Shown here: piece by piece, positions 24,570-33,795 of the stretch
Position numbering within the stretch: position 1 is the stretch's first letter
Layout: the number at the start of each line of letters is the position of its first letter
NCBI RefSeq assembly: GCF_009764265.1
Contig: NZ_RWIR01000087.1
Location: 1 to 64,000, forward strand
From: Pseudomonas sp. PB101
GTDB taxonomy: Bacteria > Pseudomonadota > Gammaproteobacteria > Pseudomonadales > Pseudomonadaceae
DNA: 64,000 nucleotides
Reading direction: 5' to 3'
Translations under genes and position numbers: made by a program
Notes under the pieces: model-generated
Seen by the model: the letters and a program-made list of their open reading frames with translations, nothing else
Told to the model about the DNA's origin: nothing
The model's database searches: none

Positions 24570-26453
24570 ATGAAGTTCTCCCGCCTCGCCCTCCCCCTAT
24601 TCCTGCTGCCCACCACCCATGCCCTCGCCGACACCTTCGAGCGCGACCAGGCCCTGAAGCTGCCCGACGTGCTGATCAGCGCCAACCGCCAGGTGGAGGC
24701 GCGCAACGACAGCAGCGCCGCCAATACCGTGTTCACCCGCGAAGACATCGATCGCCTGCAACCCGATAGCGTCACCGACCTGCTGCGCCGGGTGCCGGGC
24801 GTGCAGGTTTCGCAGACCGGCGGACGCGGCAGTCTTCCGGGGGTGTACATCCGCGGCACCCAGTCGGCCCAGAGCCTGGTGCTGGTGGACGGCCAGCGCA
24901 TCGGCAGCTCGACCTCCGGTGACAGCAACCTGCAACACATCAACATCGAGCAGGTCGAGCGCGTGGAAGTGCTGCGCGGCTCCCGTTCGGTGATTTACGG
25001 CAGCGATGCGATTGGCGGGGTGATCCAGATCTTCACCCGTCGTGGCGGCGAGCAGGGTCTGCAACCTCGACTGCACACGGGCTTTGGCAGCAACCAAACC
25101 TGGGAGCGCAGCCTTGGCCTGTCCGGTGGTGATGAGCGAACCCGCTTCAACCTCGGCGCCAGCCTCGATGAAACCGCCGGGATCGATCGTACCCACGAGT
25201 CATACCCCAGCGACGGCGACCATGACGAATACCGCAACAAGTCGCTCAGCCTGAGCCTGAGCCACGCCTTGAGCGATGACATCGAGATCGGCGCCAACGT
25301 GCTGGATAACCGCGGCAAGAGCGAGTTCGACAACCCGTTCGGCCGCTTCGACATGAATACGTTCGAGTCGGTCCAGCAACAGCCCTACAGCGAATTCGAT
25401 GTGAGCAGCGTCAGTAGCCATGTCGATGCACGGGTCAACGATCTCTGGAAAACCCGCATTGATTTCGGCCACAGCGAAAACCGCGAGAAGACCCTCGACA
25501 AGCTCAGCGATGAACGCGCGGTGTTCAACACCTACCGCGACTCGGTGACCTGGCAGAACGACCTGACGCTCAACGAGCGCAACAGCCTGATGCTGGGGGG
25601 CGACTGGTACGAGGACCGGATCAACAGCACCACGGCGTTCGACGAAGACAGCCGCTGGAACCGCGCCGCATTCATCCAGCATCGCTATCAGGCCGACAGC
25701 TTTTCCACGGAACTGGGCCTGCGCCACGACGACAACCAGCAGTTCGGCAGCCAGAACACCTGGAGCGGCACCTTCACCCTGCCGCTGAACCCGGACAACG
25801 AAGTGCTGCTGACCTACAGCGAAGGCTTCCGCGCACCGACGTTCAACGATCTGTATTACCCGGACTTCAGCAACCCGGACCTGAAGCCTGAAACCTCGAA
25901 AAGCTACGAGCTGCAATGGCGCAGTCAATTGACCGAGAGCAGCCGCCTGGAGACGTCGCTGTATCGCACCGACCTTGAAGACGCGATCATCTTAAGCAGC
26001 AACTCACGCCCCGAAAACGTTGCCTCGGCGCGGATCAACGGTTTCGAAGCGACACTCAAGCAAGAACTGTTCGACTGGCAGAGTAATCTCGGCGTGGCGA
26101 TCATCGACCCGCGCGACCGTGACTCGGGCCACACCCTGGCCCGTCGTGCACGGCGTACCCTGAGCTGGGACCTGGATCGACAGTTCGATCGCCTGGGCCT
26201 CGGCGCCAGTTGGCAAGCCATCAGCAGCAGCTACGACGACCTGAACAATCAACAGCCGTTGGGGGGCTATGCGTTGCTGGGGTTACGTAGCAGTTGGCAG
26301 CTCAATCGTGAAGTCAGGCTGGACCTGAAGGTCGATAACCTGCTGGACAAGGGTTACAGCCGGACGCTGTACAGCTACCAGGGCAGCCAGTACGGGTATC
26401 GCGAAGAAGGTCGGGCGTGGATGTTCGGGGTGACCTGGACGCCGGGGATCTAA
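24570..26453 (+). CDS. btuB: TonB-dependent vitamin B12 receptor
   Basis: 627 residues from the ATG at 24570; the frame continues upstream through the dxs region but the signal peptide (LALPLFLLPTTHALA) sets the start. A TonB-box-like LPDVLISA is followed by the plug domain (VTDLLRRVPGVQVSQTGGRG, GVYIRGTQSAQSLVLVDGQR). A 22-strand barrel ends in WMFGVTWTPGI, just short of the usual aromatic C-terminus. BtuB identity is supported by the facing btuF gene. The 54 bases between the REP hairpin and the ATG leave no room for a cobalamin riboswitch. Confidence 0.9.
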   Translation: MKFSRLALPLFLLPTTHALADTFERDQALKLPDVLISANRQVEARNDSSAANTVFTREDIDRLQPDSVTDLLRRVPGVQVSQTGGRGSLPGVYIRGTQSAQSLVLVDGQRIGSSTSGDSNLQHINIEQVERVEVLRGSRSVIYGSDAIGGVIQIFTRRGGEQGLQPRLHTGFGSNQTWERSLGLSGGDERTRFNLGASLDETAGIDRTHESYPSDGDHDEYRNKSLSLSLSHALSDDIEIGANVLDNRGKSEFDNPFGRFDMNTFESVQQQPYSEFDVSSVSSHVDARVNDLWKTRIDFGHSENREKTLDKLSDERAVFNTYRDSVTWQNDLTLNERNSLMLGGDWYEDRINSTTAFDEDSRWNRAAFIQHRYQADSFSTELGLRHDDNQQFGSQNTWSGTFTLPLNPDNEVLLTYSEGFRAPTFNDLYYPDFSNPDLKPETSKSYELQWRSQLTESSRLETSLYRTDLEDAIILSSNSRPENVASARINGFEATLKQELFDWQSNLGVAIIDPRDRDSGHTLARRARRTLSWDLDRQFDRLGLGASWQAISSSYDDLNNQQPLGGYALLGLRSSWQLNREVRLDLKVDNLLDKGYSRTLYSYQGSQYGYREEGRAWMFGVTWTPGI

Positions 26454-26470
26454 AGCCCCACTCGATCATT

Positions 26471-26619
26471 TGTGGCGAGGGGGCTTGGCGGATCGCCGCA
26501 CCGTCCCGTTCGACTGCGCAGCAGTCGCAATCACTGCTGAGCGGATCAATCAGAAAGATCGCAGTGCTTGTTTTTTGGGGCCGCTTCGCAGCCCAACGGG
26601 GGCAAGCCCCCTCGCCACA
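26471..26619. repeat. REP-type element between btuB and btuF
   Basis: TGTGGCGAGGGGGCTTG (26471-26487) is inverted at 26603-26619. The first 58 bases (26471-26528) match 42301-42358 on the opposite strand with one mismatch. It lies between two converging genes and may end both transcripts. Confidence 0.85.
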
Positions 26620-26621
26620 GG

Positions 26622-27425
26622 TCAGCGATCGGGCGCGATCAACCGGCACAGCTTGGCAGTGGCCTCGATCATCTGCCCGCTCGGCCGCTCCAGGCCTTTG
26701 TCCGTTACCAGACGCAATTGCCCTTGCTCCACCGCCGCCACCTGCGGCCAGGCTTTCCACGCATCGAGCTGCGCCTGATCGCTGGCCAGAATCACCTCGG
26801 GATTACGCTGCAACACGGCTTCCACGCTGACTTGCGGTGCCGGCGGTTTCAGGTCGGCAAACACGTTTTGCGCACCGCAAACCTGCAGCGCATCGCTGAT
26901 GATCTGCTCACCGCCGACGGTGTACAGCGGCCGATCCCAGACCTGATAGAACACTCGTAGCGGTTCGTCCCGTCGATAGCGTTGGCGCAGTTCGTCCAGT
27001 CGTCGACGCAGATCGCTGGCCAATGCAATCCCGCGTTCAGGTCGCCCGAGTTGAGCGGCAATGACCTCGATCTGCGCGGTGAGCTGGCCCAGGCTATGGG
27101 GTTCGACGACGTAGGTGGGAATGTTCAGGCGCTTGAGCTGGTCGCGCTGGGCCGGGCCGACGCTGCCGGGCCATAGCAGCAACAGATCGGGCTTCAGGCT
27201 GAGCAGTCGCTCCATGTCCAACTGGCCATAACGGCCAACGGAGGGCAATCCGTTGAGTTCTGCAGGCCGCTCACCGGCGTCCAGCACACCGACCAGGAGA
27301 TCGGCGGAACCCAGTTCGACGACTATTTCCGAGAGCGACGGTGCCAGGCTGACAACTCGCTCGACCGCGATGGCCGAGGGGCTGGCGGCCAGCAGCAAAA
27401 CCGCCAGCCAGAGCGCGCGCATCAA
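26622..27425 (-). CDS. btuF: Periplasmic cobalamin-binding protein (BtuF-like)
   Basis: 267 residues with a signal peptide (LWLAVLLLAASPSAIA). The BtuF/FecB-type two-lobed fold is seen in RVVSLAPSLSEIVVELGSAD, then the central long helix and FYQVWDRPLYTVGGEQII. It would deliver B12 to an inner-membrane ABC transporter not encoded here. Its start overlaps the stop of the small membrane protein upstream. Confidence 0.88.
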   Translation of the reverse strand: MMRALWLAVLLLAASPSAIAVERVVSLAPSLSEIVVELGSADLLVGVLDAGERPAELNGLPSVGRYGQLDMERLLSLKPDLLLLWPGSVGPAQRDQLKRLNIPTYVVEPHSLGQLTAQIEVIAAQLGRPERGIALASDLRRRLDELRQRYRRDEPLRVFYQVWDRPLYTVGGEQIISDALQVCGAQNVFADLKPPAPQVSVEAVLQRNPEVILASDQAQLDAWKAWPQVAAVEQGQLRLVTDKGLERPSGQMIEATAKLCRLIAPDR

Positions 27426-27841
27426 CCGAGTTGACGCGGAATACGGTAGAGGTAGAACAGCACGGCGGTCGACAGCGCCAGCAACATCAACGGCACGGCT
27501 TCAAGACCGACGAACACCGCCAGGGCACCGATCCACGCCGGCAGGCCGGCGGCCAGGAACGCCGCACGACGTTTCGCCGCCAGGCTGATCCACGCGCCAG
27601 GTTCTTCAGCGGTATCGAGGGCTTTCTGGGTGGCGATCAGTGCGTGTTTGTAGGCGCCGAAAAACTTCAGGCTGACAAACATCGAGGCGACCCCGGCGAT
27701 GAACAACGGCATCGCCAGAACCGGCAGGATGGCTTCGCTCTGGCCGAACACCGCGTTGATCACAAACAGCGGCAACAGGGCCAGGGCCAGGTATTGCCAC
27801 CAACTGACGGACAGTCGCCGCCGAACCTGACCGCGGGTCAC
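27422..27841 (-). CDS. Small inner-membrane protein, unknown function
   Basis: 139 residues from a GTG at 27841 that overlaps the ribA stop (GTGA). Helices lie at about residues 14-32 (YLALALLPLFVINAVFG), 38-58, and two near the C-terminus (AAFLAAGLPAWIGALAVFVG, LMLLALSTAVLFYLYRI). Sometimes labelled MFS in related genomes, but it is far too short for a transporter of that family. Its stop overlaps btuF as ATGA, so ribA, this gene and btuF form a coupled unit. Confidence 0.75.
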   Translation of the reverse strand: MTRGQVRRRLSVSWWQYLALALLPLFVINAVFGQSEAILPVLAMPLFIAGVASMFVSLKFFGAYKHALIATQKALDTAEEPGAWISLAAKRRAAFLAAGLPAWIGALAVFVGLEAVPLMLLALSTAVLFYLYRIPRQLG

Positions 27842-28455
27842 GCCCGGTCTACCTCGCCCTGATGTTCATTGCCCATCATGTGGTCGAGTTTGCTGGCCTT
27901 GGTTGCCAGGTAGAGTCGGTTGTGCGGGTTGTGGCCGGTATGCAGCGGCACGCGTTCGGCGACCGCGATACCCATGTCGGTCAAGGCTTTGACCTTGCGT
28001 GGGTTGTTGGTCATCAGGCGCAAGGACTTCACGCCCAGGTGCTCCAGCATCGGCAGGCACATGGCGTAGTCACGCTGGTCGGCGGCAAAGCCCAGGCGCT
28101 CGTTGGCTTCGACGGTATCGGCGCCACCGTCCTGCAACTCATAGGCGCGGATCTTGTTCAGCAGGCCAATGCCACGACCTTCCTGACGCAAGTACAGCAG
28201 TACGCCACGACCTTCACGGGCGATGGCCTGCAAAGCGGCCTCCAGTTGCGAGCCGCAGTCGCAACGCTGGCTGAACAGGGCGTCGCCCGTCAGGCATTCG
28301 GAGTGCAACCGGCCGAGTACCGGGGCACCGTCGTCGAACTCACCCAGGCTCAGCACAACGTGCTCGCGGCCAGTGCCTTCATCGAGAAAGCCATGCATGG
28401 TGAATTGCGCAAAAGGCGTTGGCAGCTTGGAAGCGGCGACAAAAACGACAGGCAC
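27838..28455 (-). CDS. ribA: GTP cyclohydrolase II
   Basis: 205 residues. The zinc ligands are intact in SECLTGDALFSQRCDCGSQ, followed by LYLRQEGRGIGLLNKIRAY and the Arg/Tyr substrate loop. It opens GTP to the pyrimidine that starts riboflavin synthesis. It is the only complete GTP cyclohydrolase II in the window, since the RibBA protein lacks these Cys residues. Confidence 0.96.
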   Translation of the reverse strand: MPVVFVAASKLPTPFAQFTMHGFLDEGTGREHVVLSLGEFDDGAPVLGRLHSECLTGDALFSQRCDCGSQLEAALQAIAREGRGVLLYLRQEGRGIGLLNKIRAYELQDGGADTVEANERLGFAADQRDYAMCLPMLEHLGVKSLRLMTNNPRKVKALTDMGIAVAERVPLHTGHNPHNRLYLATKASKLDHMMGNEHQGEVDRA

Positions 28456-28551
28456 CGGTGTGCTCCTGATCTAAAAGTTCTGAAGATTCGCAGAGCCGGC
28501 ATTGTAACAGCAGGTTCCAAGCGACGCTTAGGCTGAATTATCGGCGATAAC

Positions 28552-28568
28552 TATCAAATAGTTTGATA
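28552..28568. promoter_or_regulatory. Palindrome upstream of ribA
   Basis: TATCAAA-TAG-TTTGATA is a perfect 7-bp inverted repeat in the 150-base gap before ribA. It looks like a dimeric regulator's site, or a TTGATA -35 element on the minus strand. The regulator is unknown. Confidence 0.4.
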
Positions 28569-28605
28569 TTCGCCCTGAAGACGCTCCCACAAGGTTCTGT
28601 GTCGG

Positions 28606-29361
28606 TCATTGGATCCGGGAAGCATTCGAATCAAACGGATACGGCTGTTTCCAGCGTTCGAAGATCGGTTTCAACTCGCCGCTTTTGACCAACTGCTCCA
28701 TGCGCTGATCGAACAGGGTCATCAGGCTACGCGCCTTCGACGTTTTGGCAAAGCACAGGTACAGCGGCAGCTCGGCGATATGGGTGCTGCGCAACTGTGA
28801 AGGATCTTTGGCACGGTTGCGCACGTAATCGACTTCGGTCTGCGCATCGATGTAAAAGTCGGCGCGGTTGTGGGTCAGCATCGACACGATGCCGGTACGC
28901 CGCAACACCTCGTCAAAGTGGCGCACATTGGGCAGGTAATCCTGATAATCGTAGCCGCGGACCCAGGCCAGTCGATAATTGCCCAGGGTTTCCGGGGTCG
29001 GCACCGGACTGCTCGCCAGGCCCAGGGCATAGATGTGATCGGTGTCGAAGTTCCAGTGGGGATAAAGCACACCCTCTGACTCGTCGCGATAGGAACCGAC
29101 GCAGGCATCGACTTCACCCCGCTCGGCAAGGCCCAGCGAACGCAGGTAGGGCTCGGTGCGGATGTCGACCTTGACGCCCGCCGGCTCGAACACCTGTCGC
29201 AGCACGTCCCAGCCCAGTCCATGACCGTCGGCGGCGGTGTAGTCTTCCCAGTCTTCACTGGCCAGATGAATCACCGACGGCGGCGTGGCACTCCCTCCTC
29301 CCGCCTGGGCAAAGGAGCAAAACATCGAGAACGCCATCACCATCAATCCACGTAGAACCAT
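28606..29361 (-). CDS. Periplasmic solute-binding protein (SBP family 3)
   Basis: 251 residues with a signal peptide (MVMAFSMFCSFAQA) and a strong GAGGGAAGCAGGG leader before the ATG. The type II binding fold is seen in GLGWDVLRQVFEPAGVKVDI, YLRSLGLAERGEVDACVGSY and a C-terminal QRMEQLVKSGELKPIFERW. Similar to polar amino-acid binding proteins, but no ABC permease or ATPase is nearby, so it is an orphan. The ligand is unknown. Confidence 0.82.
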   Translation of the reverse strand: MVLRGLMVMAFSMFCSFAQAGGGSATPPSVIHLASEDWEDYTAADGHGLGWDVLRQVFEPAGVKVDIRTEPYLRSLGLAERGEVDACVGSYRDESEGVLYPHWNFDTDHIYALGLASSPVPTPETLGNYRLAWVRGYDYQDYLPNVRHFDEVLRRTGIVSMLTHNRADFYIDAQTEVDYVRNRAKDPSQLRSTHIAELPLYLCFAKTSKARSLMTLFDQRMEQLVKSGELKPIFERWKQPYPFDSNASRIQ

Positions 29362-29412
29362 CCCTGCTTCCCTCGATTAACAGTTGTGCTGGTCAACACC
29401 TGGAAACCCCGT

Positions 29413-29916
29413 TCAGGCGAAAAACCAAACCAGCCCCTGCATCGCCAACCAGGCGAAAACTCCTGCCAGGACATCATCGAGCATGATGCCGACACCACCA
29501 TGTACGTGCCGGTCAATCCAGCGAATCGGCCACGGCTTGAGGATATCGAAGAAGCGGAACATCAAGAAACCCGCCAGCAACCACTGCCAACCTTCCGGCA
29601 CCAGCCACAGGGTGATCCACATCCCGACCATCTCGTCCCAGACGATGCCTTCATGGTCGTGTACCCGCAAATCGTCGGCCACTTTGCCGCACAGCCAGAA
29701 ACCGAACAGCATGGTGATGCCCAGCATCAGCCAGTATCCCCAGTCGGGCAGCATCTGCCACAACGGGATAAAGGGTAGCGCAACCAACGACCCCCAAGTG
29801 CCGGGCGCCTTTGGCAAGGTGCCCGAGCCGAAGCCGAACGCCAGGAAATGCCATGGATTGCGCCAGACCGACGGCGGTACGAATTCCGCCGGGACCTGTT
29901 TGGGATGATCTGTCAC
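29413..29916 (-). CDS. pgpA: Phosphatidylglycerophosphatase A
   Basis: 167 residues from a GTG at 29916 that overlaps the thiL stop (GTGA); the frame is open further upstream inside thiL. Family motifs: FGFGSGTLPKAPGTWGSL near the N-terminus, a DEMVGMWITL metal site and LMFRFFDILKPWPI. It dephosphorylates PGP to make phosphatidylglycerol in the inner membrane. Confidence 0.95.
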   Translation of the reverse strand: MTDHPKQVPAEFVPPSVWRNPWHFLAFGFGSGTLPKAPGTWGSLVALPFIPLWQMLPDWGYWLMLGITMLFGFWLCGKVADDLRVHDHEGIVWDEMVGMWITLWLVPEGWQWLLAGFLMFRFFDILKPWPIRWIDRHVHGGVGIMLDDVLAGVFAWLAMQGLVWFFA

Positions 29917-30878
29917 GGTGACTCCCGAAAATGTTGATAACCCCGGGTTTGCGGGGTGATGTCTTTGCCATCGGCGTCCAGCAGCGTCACACCTTGCCCC
30001 GCTACCACCCGCCCAATCACATGGATCGGCCAGCCATCGGCCAGCAACAGCGGCAACTCGACGGACGGTAGGGTGAAGGCCAGGACGTAATCGTCGCCGC
30101 CACTCAGGGCCGCGACCTGTGCCTGCGATCGGCCGAGAAAGTCGACCAGGCTCTGCGACAGCGGCAAACGCTCCCGTTCGACTTCGATGGCGACCTTCGA
30201 GGCCAGCGCGATATGCCCGCAATCGGCCAGCAGGCCGTCGGAGATATCCATCGCCGAAGTGGCCTTGCCCCGCAGCGCCTGACCCAGGCCGAGCTGCGGT
30301 TGCGGCGACCAGTAATGCGCCAGCAACGGCTCGGCAATGCTCGCGTCGGCCGTGCGCTGACCGAGCACCAAGGGCAAGGCACCGGCGGCATTGCCCAACT
30401 CGCCACCGACGCACAGCAGATCGCCCGGCCGTGCGCCGCTGCGGGTCAACGCCAGGCCACTCGGTACGCGACCGAACACGGTCATGGTCAGGCTCAATGG
30501 CCCCCGGGTGGTGTCGCCGCCCACCAGCGCCACGCCACAGCTTTGCGCCATCTGGTTCAAACCACGGGCGTAGGCTTGCAGCCAATCGGCGGTCACCGTC
30601 GGCAAGGTCAGGGCAAGGGTAAAGGCAATCGGGGTGGCGCCCATGGCGGCCAGATCGCTGACGGCCACGGCCAGCGAGCGCTGACCGAGCAGAAACGGAT
30701 CGCAGGGGTCGGCGAAATGCACACCGGCCACCAGCGTATCGGTAGAAATCGCCAACTGCTCCCCAGGGGGAACCGCCAGCAAGGCGCAGTCATCGCCAAT
30801 CCCGAGGGCAACGCCTTCGCCGCCCTGCGCACAAGGCGCGGCGGCGAAGAAATTGCGGATCAGCTCAAACTCGCCCAT
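29913..30878 (-). CDS. thiL: Thiamine-monophosphate kinase
   Basis: 321 residues. ThiL motifs: GIGDDCALLAVPPGEQLAIS, STDTLVAGVHF, VGGDTTRGPLS and DISDGLLADCGHIA. It phosphorylates thiamine monophosphate to the diphosphate cofactor, which Dxs in this window uses. Placed 18 bases after nusB and coupled to pgpA, the standard nusB-thiL-pgpA order. Confidence 0.96.
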   Translation of the reverse strand: MGEFELIRNFFAAAPCAQGGEGVALGIGDDCALLAVPPGEQLAISTDTLVAGVHFADPCDPFLLGQRSLAVAVSDLAAMGATPIAFTLALTLPTVTADWLQAYARGLNQMAQSCGVALVGGDTTRGPLSLTMTVFGRVPSGLALTRSGARPGDLLCVGGELGNAAGALPLVLGQRTADASIAEPLLAHYWSPQPQLGLGQALRGKATSAMDISDGLLADCGHIALASKVAIEVERERLPLSQSLVDFLGRSQAQVAALSGGDDYVLAFTLPSVELPLLLADGWPIHVIGRVVAGQGVTLLDADGKDITPQTRGYQHFRESP

Positions 30879-30896
30879 CGCAGTTTCAAGCGCTGG

Positions 30897-31397
30897 TTAG
30901 CGCTTGAACGCCTTCACTTCAGCTTCACGCAGACGTGGCGCCAGTTTGTCGAGCACACCGTTGACGAACTTGTGGCCGTCGGTGGAACCGAAGACCTTGG
31001 CCAGTTCGATACCTTCGTTGATCACAACGCGGTACGGCACGTCGACGCGCTTGAGCAGTTCCCAGGTGGACAGGCGCAGAACCGCCAGTTCAACCGGGTC
31101 GAGCTCTTCGATGGTCAGATCGAGGCAAGGCGTGAGGGCGGTATCGATTTCGCTCTTGAACTGCGGAACCCCGTGCAGGATTTCGCGAAAGTACGCGCCA
31201 TCGACATCGCTGAAATCGTTATCGACCCGGAACTGCGCTTCGATTTCGTTCAGCGATTGCTTGGCCATGTGCCATTGGTACAGCGCCTGGGTCGCGAGCT
31301 GACGGGCTTCGCGACGCTTGACGCTTTTCGATGGCTTGCCGGCATCCGCAGGCTTTGGATCGCGCGGGTTGAAACGATCGCTTTCGTCGCTAATCAC
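30897..31397 (-). CDS. nusB: Transcription antitermination factor NusB
   Basis: 166 residues, all-helical. KRREARQLATQALYQWHM at the N-terminus and YRVVINEGIELAKVFGSTDG near the end are the family signatures. It binds boxA RNA with NusE during rRNA transcription. Its start overlaps the ribH stop by ATGA-type overlap. Confidence 0.96.
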   Translation of the reverse strand: MISDESDRFNPRDPKPADAGKPSKSVKRREARQLATQALYQWHMAKQSLNEIEAQFRVDNDFSDVDGAYFREILHGVPQFKSEIDTALTPCLDLTIEELDPVELAVLRLSTWELLKRVDVPYRVVINEGIELAKVFGSTDGHKFVNGVLDKLAPRLREAEVKAFKR

Positions 31398-31870
31398 TTG
31401 GCCTCCAACTGCGCCAGCAGGCTGACCATTTCCAGAGCGGACAGGGCAGCTTCAGCACCTTTGTTGCCGGCCTTGGTGCCGGAACGTTCGATGGCTTGCT
31501 CGATGGAATCAACGGTCAGGACGCCGAAAGCGACCGGAACGCCGAACTCCATGGACACCTGGGCCAGGCCCTTGGTGCATTCGCCAGCCACGTATTCGAA
31601 GTGCGGAGTACCGCCACGAATGACCGCGCCCAGGGCGATGATTGCCGCGAACTCGCCCTTCTGAGCGACTTTCTGCGCAACCAGCGGGATTTCGAAGGCG
31701 CCAGGCGCACGGATGATGGTGATGTCGCTTTCGCTCACGCCATGGCGAACCAGGGCATCAACTGCACCGCTGACCAGGCTTTCAACGACGAAGCTGTTGA
31801 AACGGCCCACTACCAGAGCGTAGCGGCCTTTAGGGGCGATGAAGGTACCTTCGATGGTCTTCAGGGTCAT
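31394..31870 (-). CDS. ribH: 6,7-Dimethyl-8-ribityllumazine synthase
   Basis: 158 residues. VVGRFNSFVVESLVSGAVDA, RAPGAFEIPLVAQKVA and GAVIRGGTPHFEYVAGE are the conserved substrate-binding parts. It joins the DHBP and pyrimidine branches into lumazine, feeding riboflavin synthase encoded upstream at 33084-33749. Confidence 0.97.
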   Translation of the reverse strand: MTLKTIEGTFIAPKGRYALVVGRFNSFVVESLVSGAVDALVRHGVSESDITIIRAPGAFEIPLVAQKVAQKGEFAAIIALGAVIRGGTPHFEYVAGECTKGLAQVSMEFGVPVAFGVLTVDSIEQAIERSGTKAGNKGAEAALSALEMVSLLAQLEAK

Positions 31871-31961
31871 TCGTTAGATCTCTTAAAGAGCCGGGACGCG
31901 TCTCGTACGCGTCCCTCAGTGATATTTGAACCGCGAATTCAAGGCCGGGGACAACCGGTCA

Positions 31962-33053
31962 TTATTCGGAGGGCACGTATTCTACAACTTCCAGATCGAA
32001 ACCGGATATCGCATTAAACTTCATCGGTGCCGACATCAGGCGCATTTTGCGCACACCGAGGTCACGCAGGATCTGCGAACCGGCACCGACAATGCTGTAG
32101 GTGGTCGGTTTTTTCACGGCTGTGTGGTCGGCGGTTTCGCGGATATGCGCCAGCAACACGTCGCCATCCAGCGGGTGACCGAGCAGCAGCACCACGCCAC
32201 TGCCAGCCTCGGCAACCGCAGCCATGGCGGCGCGCAGGCTCCAGCGGCCTGGCTGCTTGACCATCAGCAGGTCGCGCAGCGGGTCCATGTTGTGCACGCG
32301 AACCAGGGTCGGTTCTTCGGCGCAGACATTGCCCAGGGTCAGTGCCATGTGCACGTCGCCTTCCACGGAATCACGATAGGTCACCAGGTTGAATTGGCCC
32401 AGTTCGCTGTCCAGCGGCTGCTCGGCAATCCGCTGAACGGTACGTTCGTGGATCATCCGGTAGTGAATCAGGTCGGCGATGGTGCCGATCTTGATGTCGT
32501 GTTCGGCGGCAAAGGCTTCCAGCTCGGCGCGACGGGACATGGTGCCGTCGTCGTTCATCACTTCGCAGATCACACCGCTCGGCTCGAAACCGGCCATGCG
32601 CGCCAGGTCGCAGGCAGCTTCGGTGTGGCCGGCACGGGCCAGGGTACCGCCGGCCTGGGCCATCAGCGGGAAGATGTGGCCCGGGCTGACGATGTCTTCG
32701 GCCTTGGCATCACGGGCGGCCGCCGCTTGCACGGTACGCGCGCGGTCGGCGGCGGAGATGCCGGTGGTCACACCGGTGGCCGCTTCGATCGAGACGGTGA
32801 ACTTGGTACCGAAACCGGAACCGTTGCGCGGCGCCATCAACGGCAACTTGAGCAGTTCGCAACGCTCGCGGCTCATCGGCATGCAGATCAGGCCACGGGC
32901 GTGCTTGGCCATGAAGTTGATGTGCTCGGGCTTGCAGCACTCTGCGGCCATGATCAGGTCGCCTTCGTTCTCGCGGTCTTCGTCATCCATGAGGATGACC
33001 ATCTTGCCTTGGCGGATGTCTTCAACCAGTTCTTCGATGCTATTGAGCGCCAC
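31962..33053 (-). CDS. ribBA: DHBP synthase with degenerate GTP cyclohydrolase II domain
   Basis: 363 residues. Residues ~1-200 are a full 3,4-dihydroxy-2-butanone-4-phosphate synthase: VILMDDEDRENEGDLIMAAE and HTEAACDLARMAGFEP. Residues ~205-363 have the GTP cyclohydrolase II fold, but where active enzymes carry Cys ligands this one reads VHNMDPLRDLLMVKQPG, with no Cys. The second domain is therefore probably inactive or regulatory; true RibA is encoded at 27838-28455. Confidence 0.93.
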   Translation of the reverse strand: MALNSIEELVEDIRQGKMVILMDDEDRENEGDLIMAAECCKPEHINFMAKHARGLICMPMSRERCELLKLPLMAPRNGSGFGTKFTVSIEAATGVTTGISAADRARTVQAAAARDAKAEDIVSPGHIFPLMAQAGGTLARAGHTEAACDLARMAGFEPSGVICEVMNDDGTMSRRAELEAFAAEHDIKIGTIADLIHYRMIHERTVQRIAEQPLDSELGQFNLVTYRDSVEGDVHMALTLGNVCAEEPTLVRVHNMDPLRDLLMVKQPGRWSLRAAMAAVAEAGSGVVLLLGHPLDGDVLLAHIRETADHTAVKKPTTYSIVGAGSQILRDLGVRKMRLMSAPMKFNAISGFDLEVVEYVPSE

Positions 33054-33083
33054 AAGGCACCCCCTTTTTGCGAAATTTGAGCT

Positions 33084-33749
33084 TCAGGATTTGAGGTAGC
33101 CGTTTTGGGCCAGAAAGCTTTCGGTGATGGTGCTGCCGGCAGTCGGCTCTGCGGCCTTGTCGCCCAACAGCAGGCGCTCCAGGTAACGGGCCAGCAAGTC
33201 CACTTCCAGGTTCACCCGGCGACCCGGCTGATACGACGCCATGATGGTTTCGCTCAGAGTGTGCGGAATGACGGTCAGCAGGAACTCGGCGCCATCGACT
33301 GCGTTCACGGTCAGGCTGGTGCCGTCGACGGTGATCGAGCCTTTATGGGCGATGTACCTGGCCAGTTCTTTCGGTGCGCGGATACGGAATTCCACGGCAC
33401 GTGCGTTCTCGGTGCGGGCAACCACTTCGCCCACGCCATCGACATGACCGCTGACCAGATGCCCGCCGAGGCGAGTGGTCGGGGTCAGGGCTTTTTCCAG
33501 ATTGACCGGGCTGCCGCTTTTCAGGTCGTTCATGGCGGTGCAGTCGAGGGTTTCGCGACTGACGTCGGCGGCGAAACCGTTGCCCGGCAATTCAACAGCG
33601 GTCAGGCACACGCCGTTGACCGCGATGCTGTCGCCCAGCTTGACGTCGCTCAGGTCGAGCTTGCCGGTTTCTACGTGAACCCGCACATCACCGCCCTTTG
33701 GGGTCAATGCACGAATACTGCCGATGGATTCGATGATGCCGGTAAACAT
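33084..33749 (-). CDS. ribE: Riboflavin synthase, alpha subunit
   Basis: 221 residues from the ATG at 33749, preceded by GAGGAGAACCTC; the open frame upstream is rejected because MFTGIIESIGSI is the family N-terminus. Two lumazine-binding barrels repeat the pattern: GDSIAVNGVCLTAVEL and later GSITVDGTSLTVNAVDG. It dismutates two lumazines to riboflavin. Thirty bases separate it from ribBA. Also called ribC in some species. Confidence 0.96.
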   Translation of the reverse strand: MFTGIIESIGSIRALTPKGGDVRVHVETGKLDLSDVKLGDSIAVNGVCLTAVELPGNGFAADVSRETLDCTAMNDLKSGSPVNLEKALTPTTRLGGHLVSGHVDGVGEVVARTENARAVEFRIRAPKELARYIAHKGSITVDGTSLTVNAVDGAEFLLTVIPHTLSETIMASYQPGRRVNLEVDLLARYLERLLLGDKAAEPTAGSTITESFLAQNGYLKS

Positions 33750-33795
33750 GAGGTTCTCCTCGAGAACTAAGCCAACGCTGTAGCGTGGCCGGAAA

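Noticed and set aside
29413..30585. 390-codon frame covering pgpA and much of thiL
   Set aside because: The N-terminal two-thirds is a shadow of thiL; pgpA starts at the GTG at 29916.
31871..33795. FMN riboswitch near the riboflavin genes
   Set aside because: Gaps between ribH, ribBA, ribE and ribD are 30 to 91 bases and show no RFN-like conserved segments.
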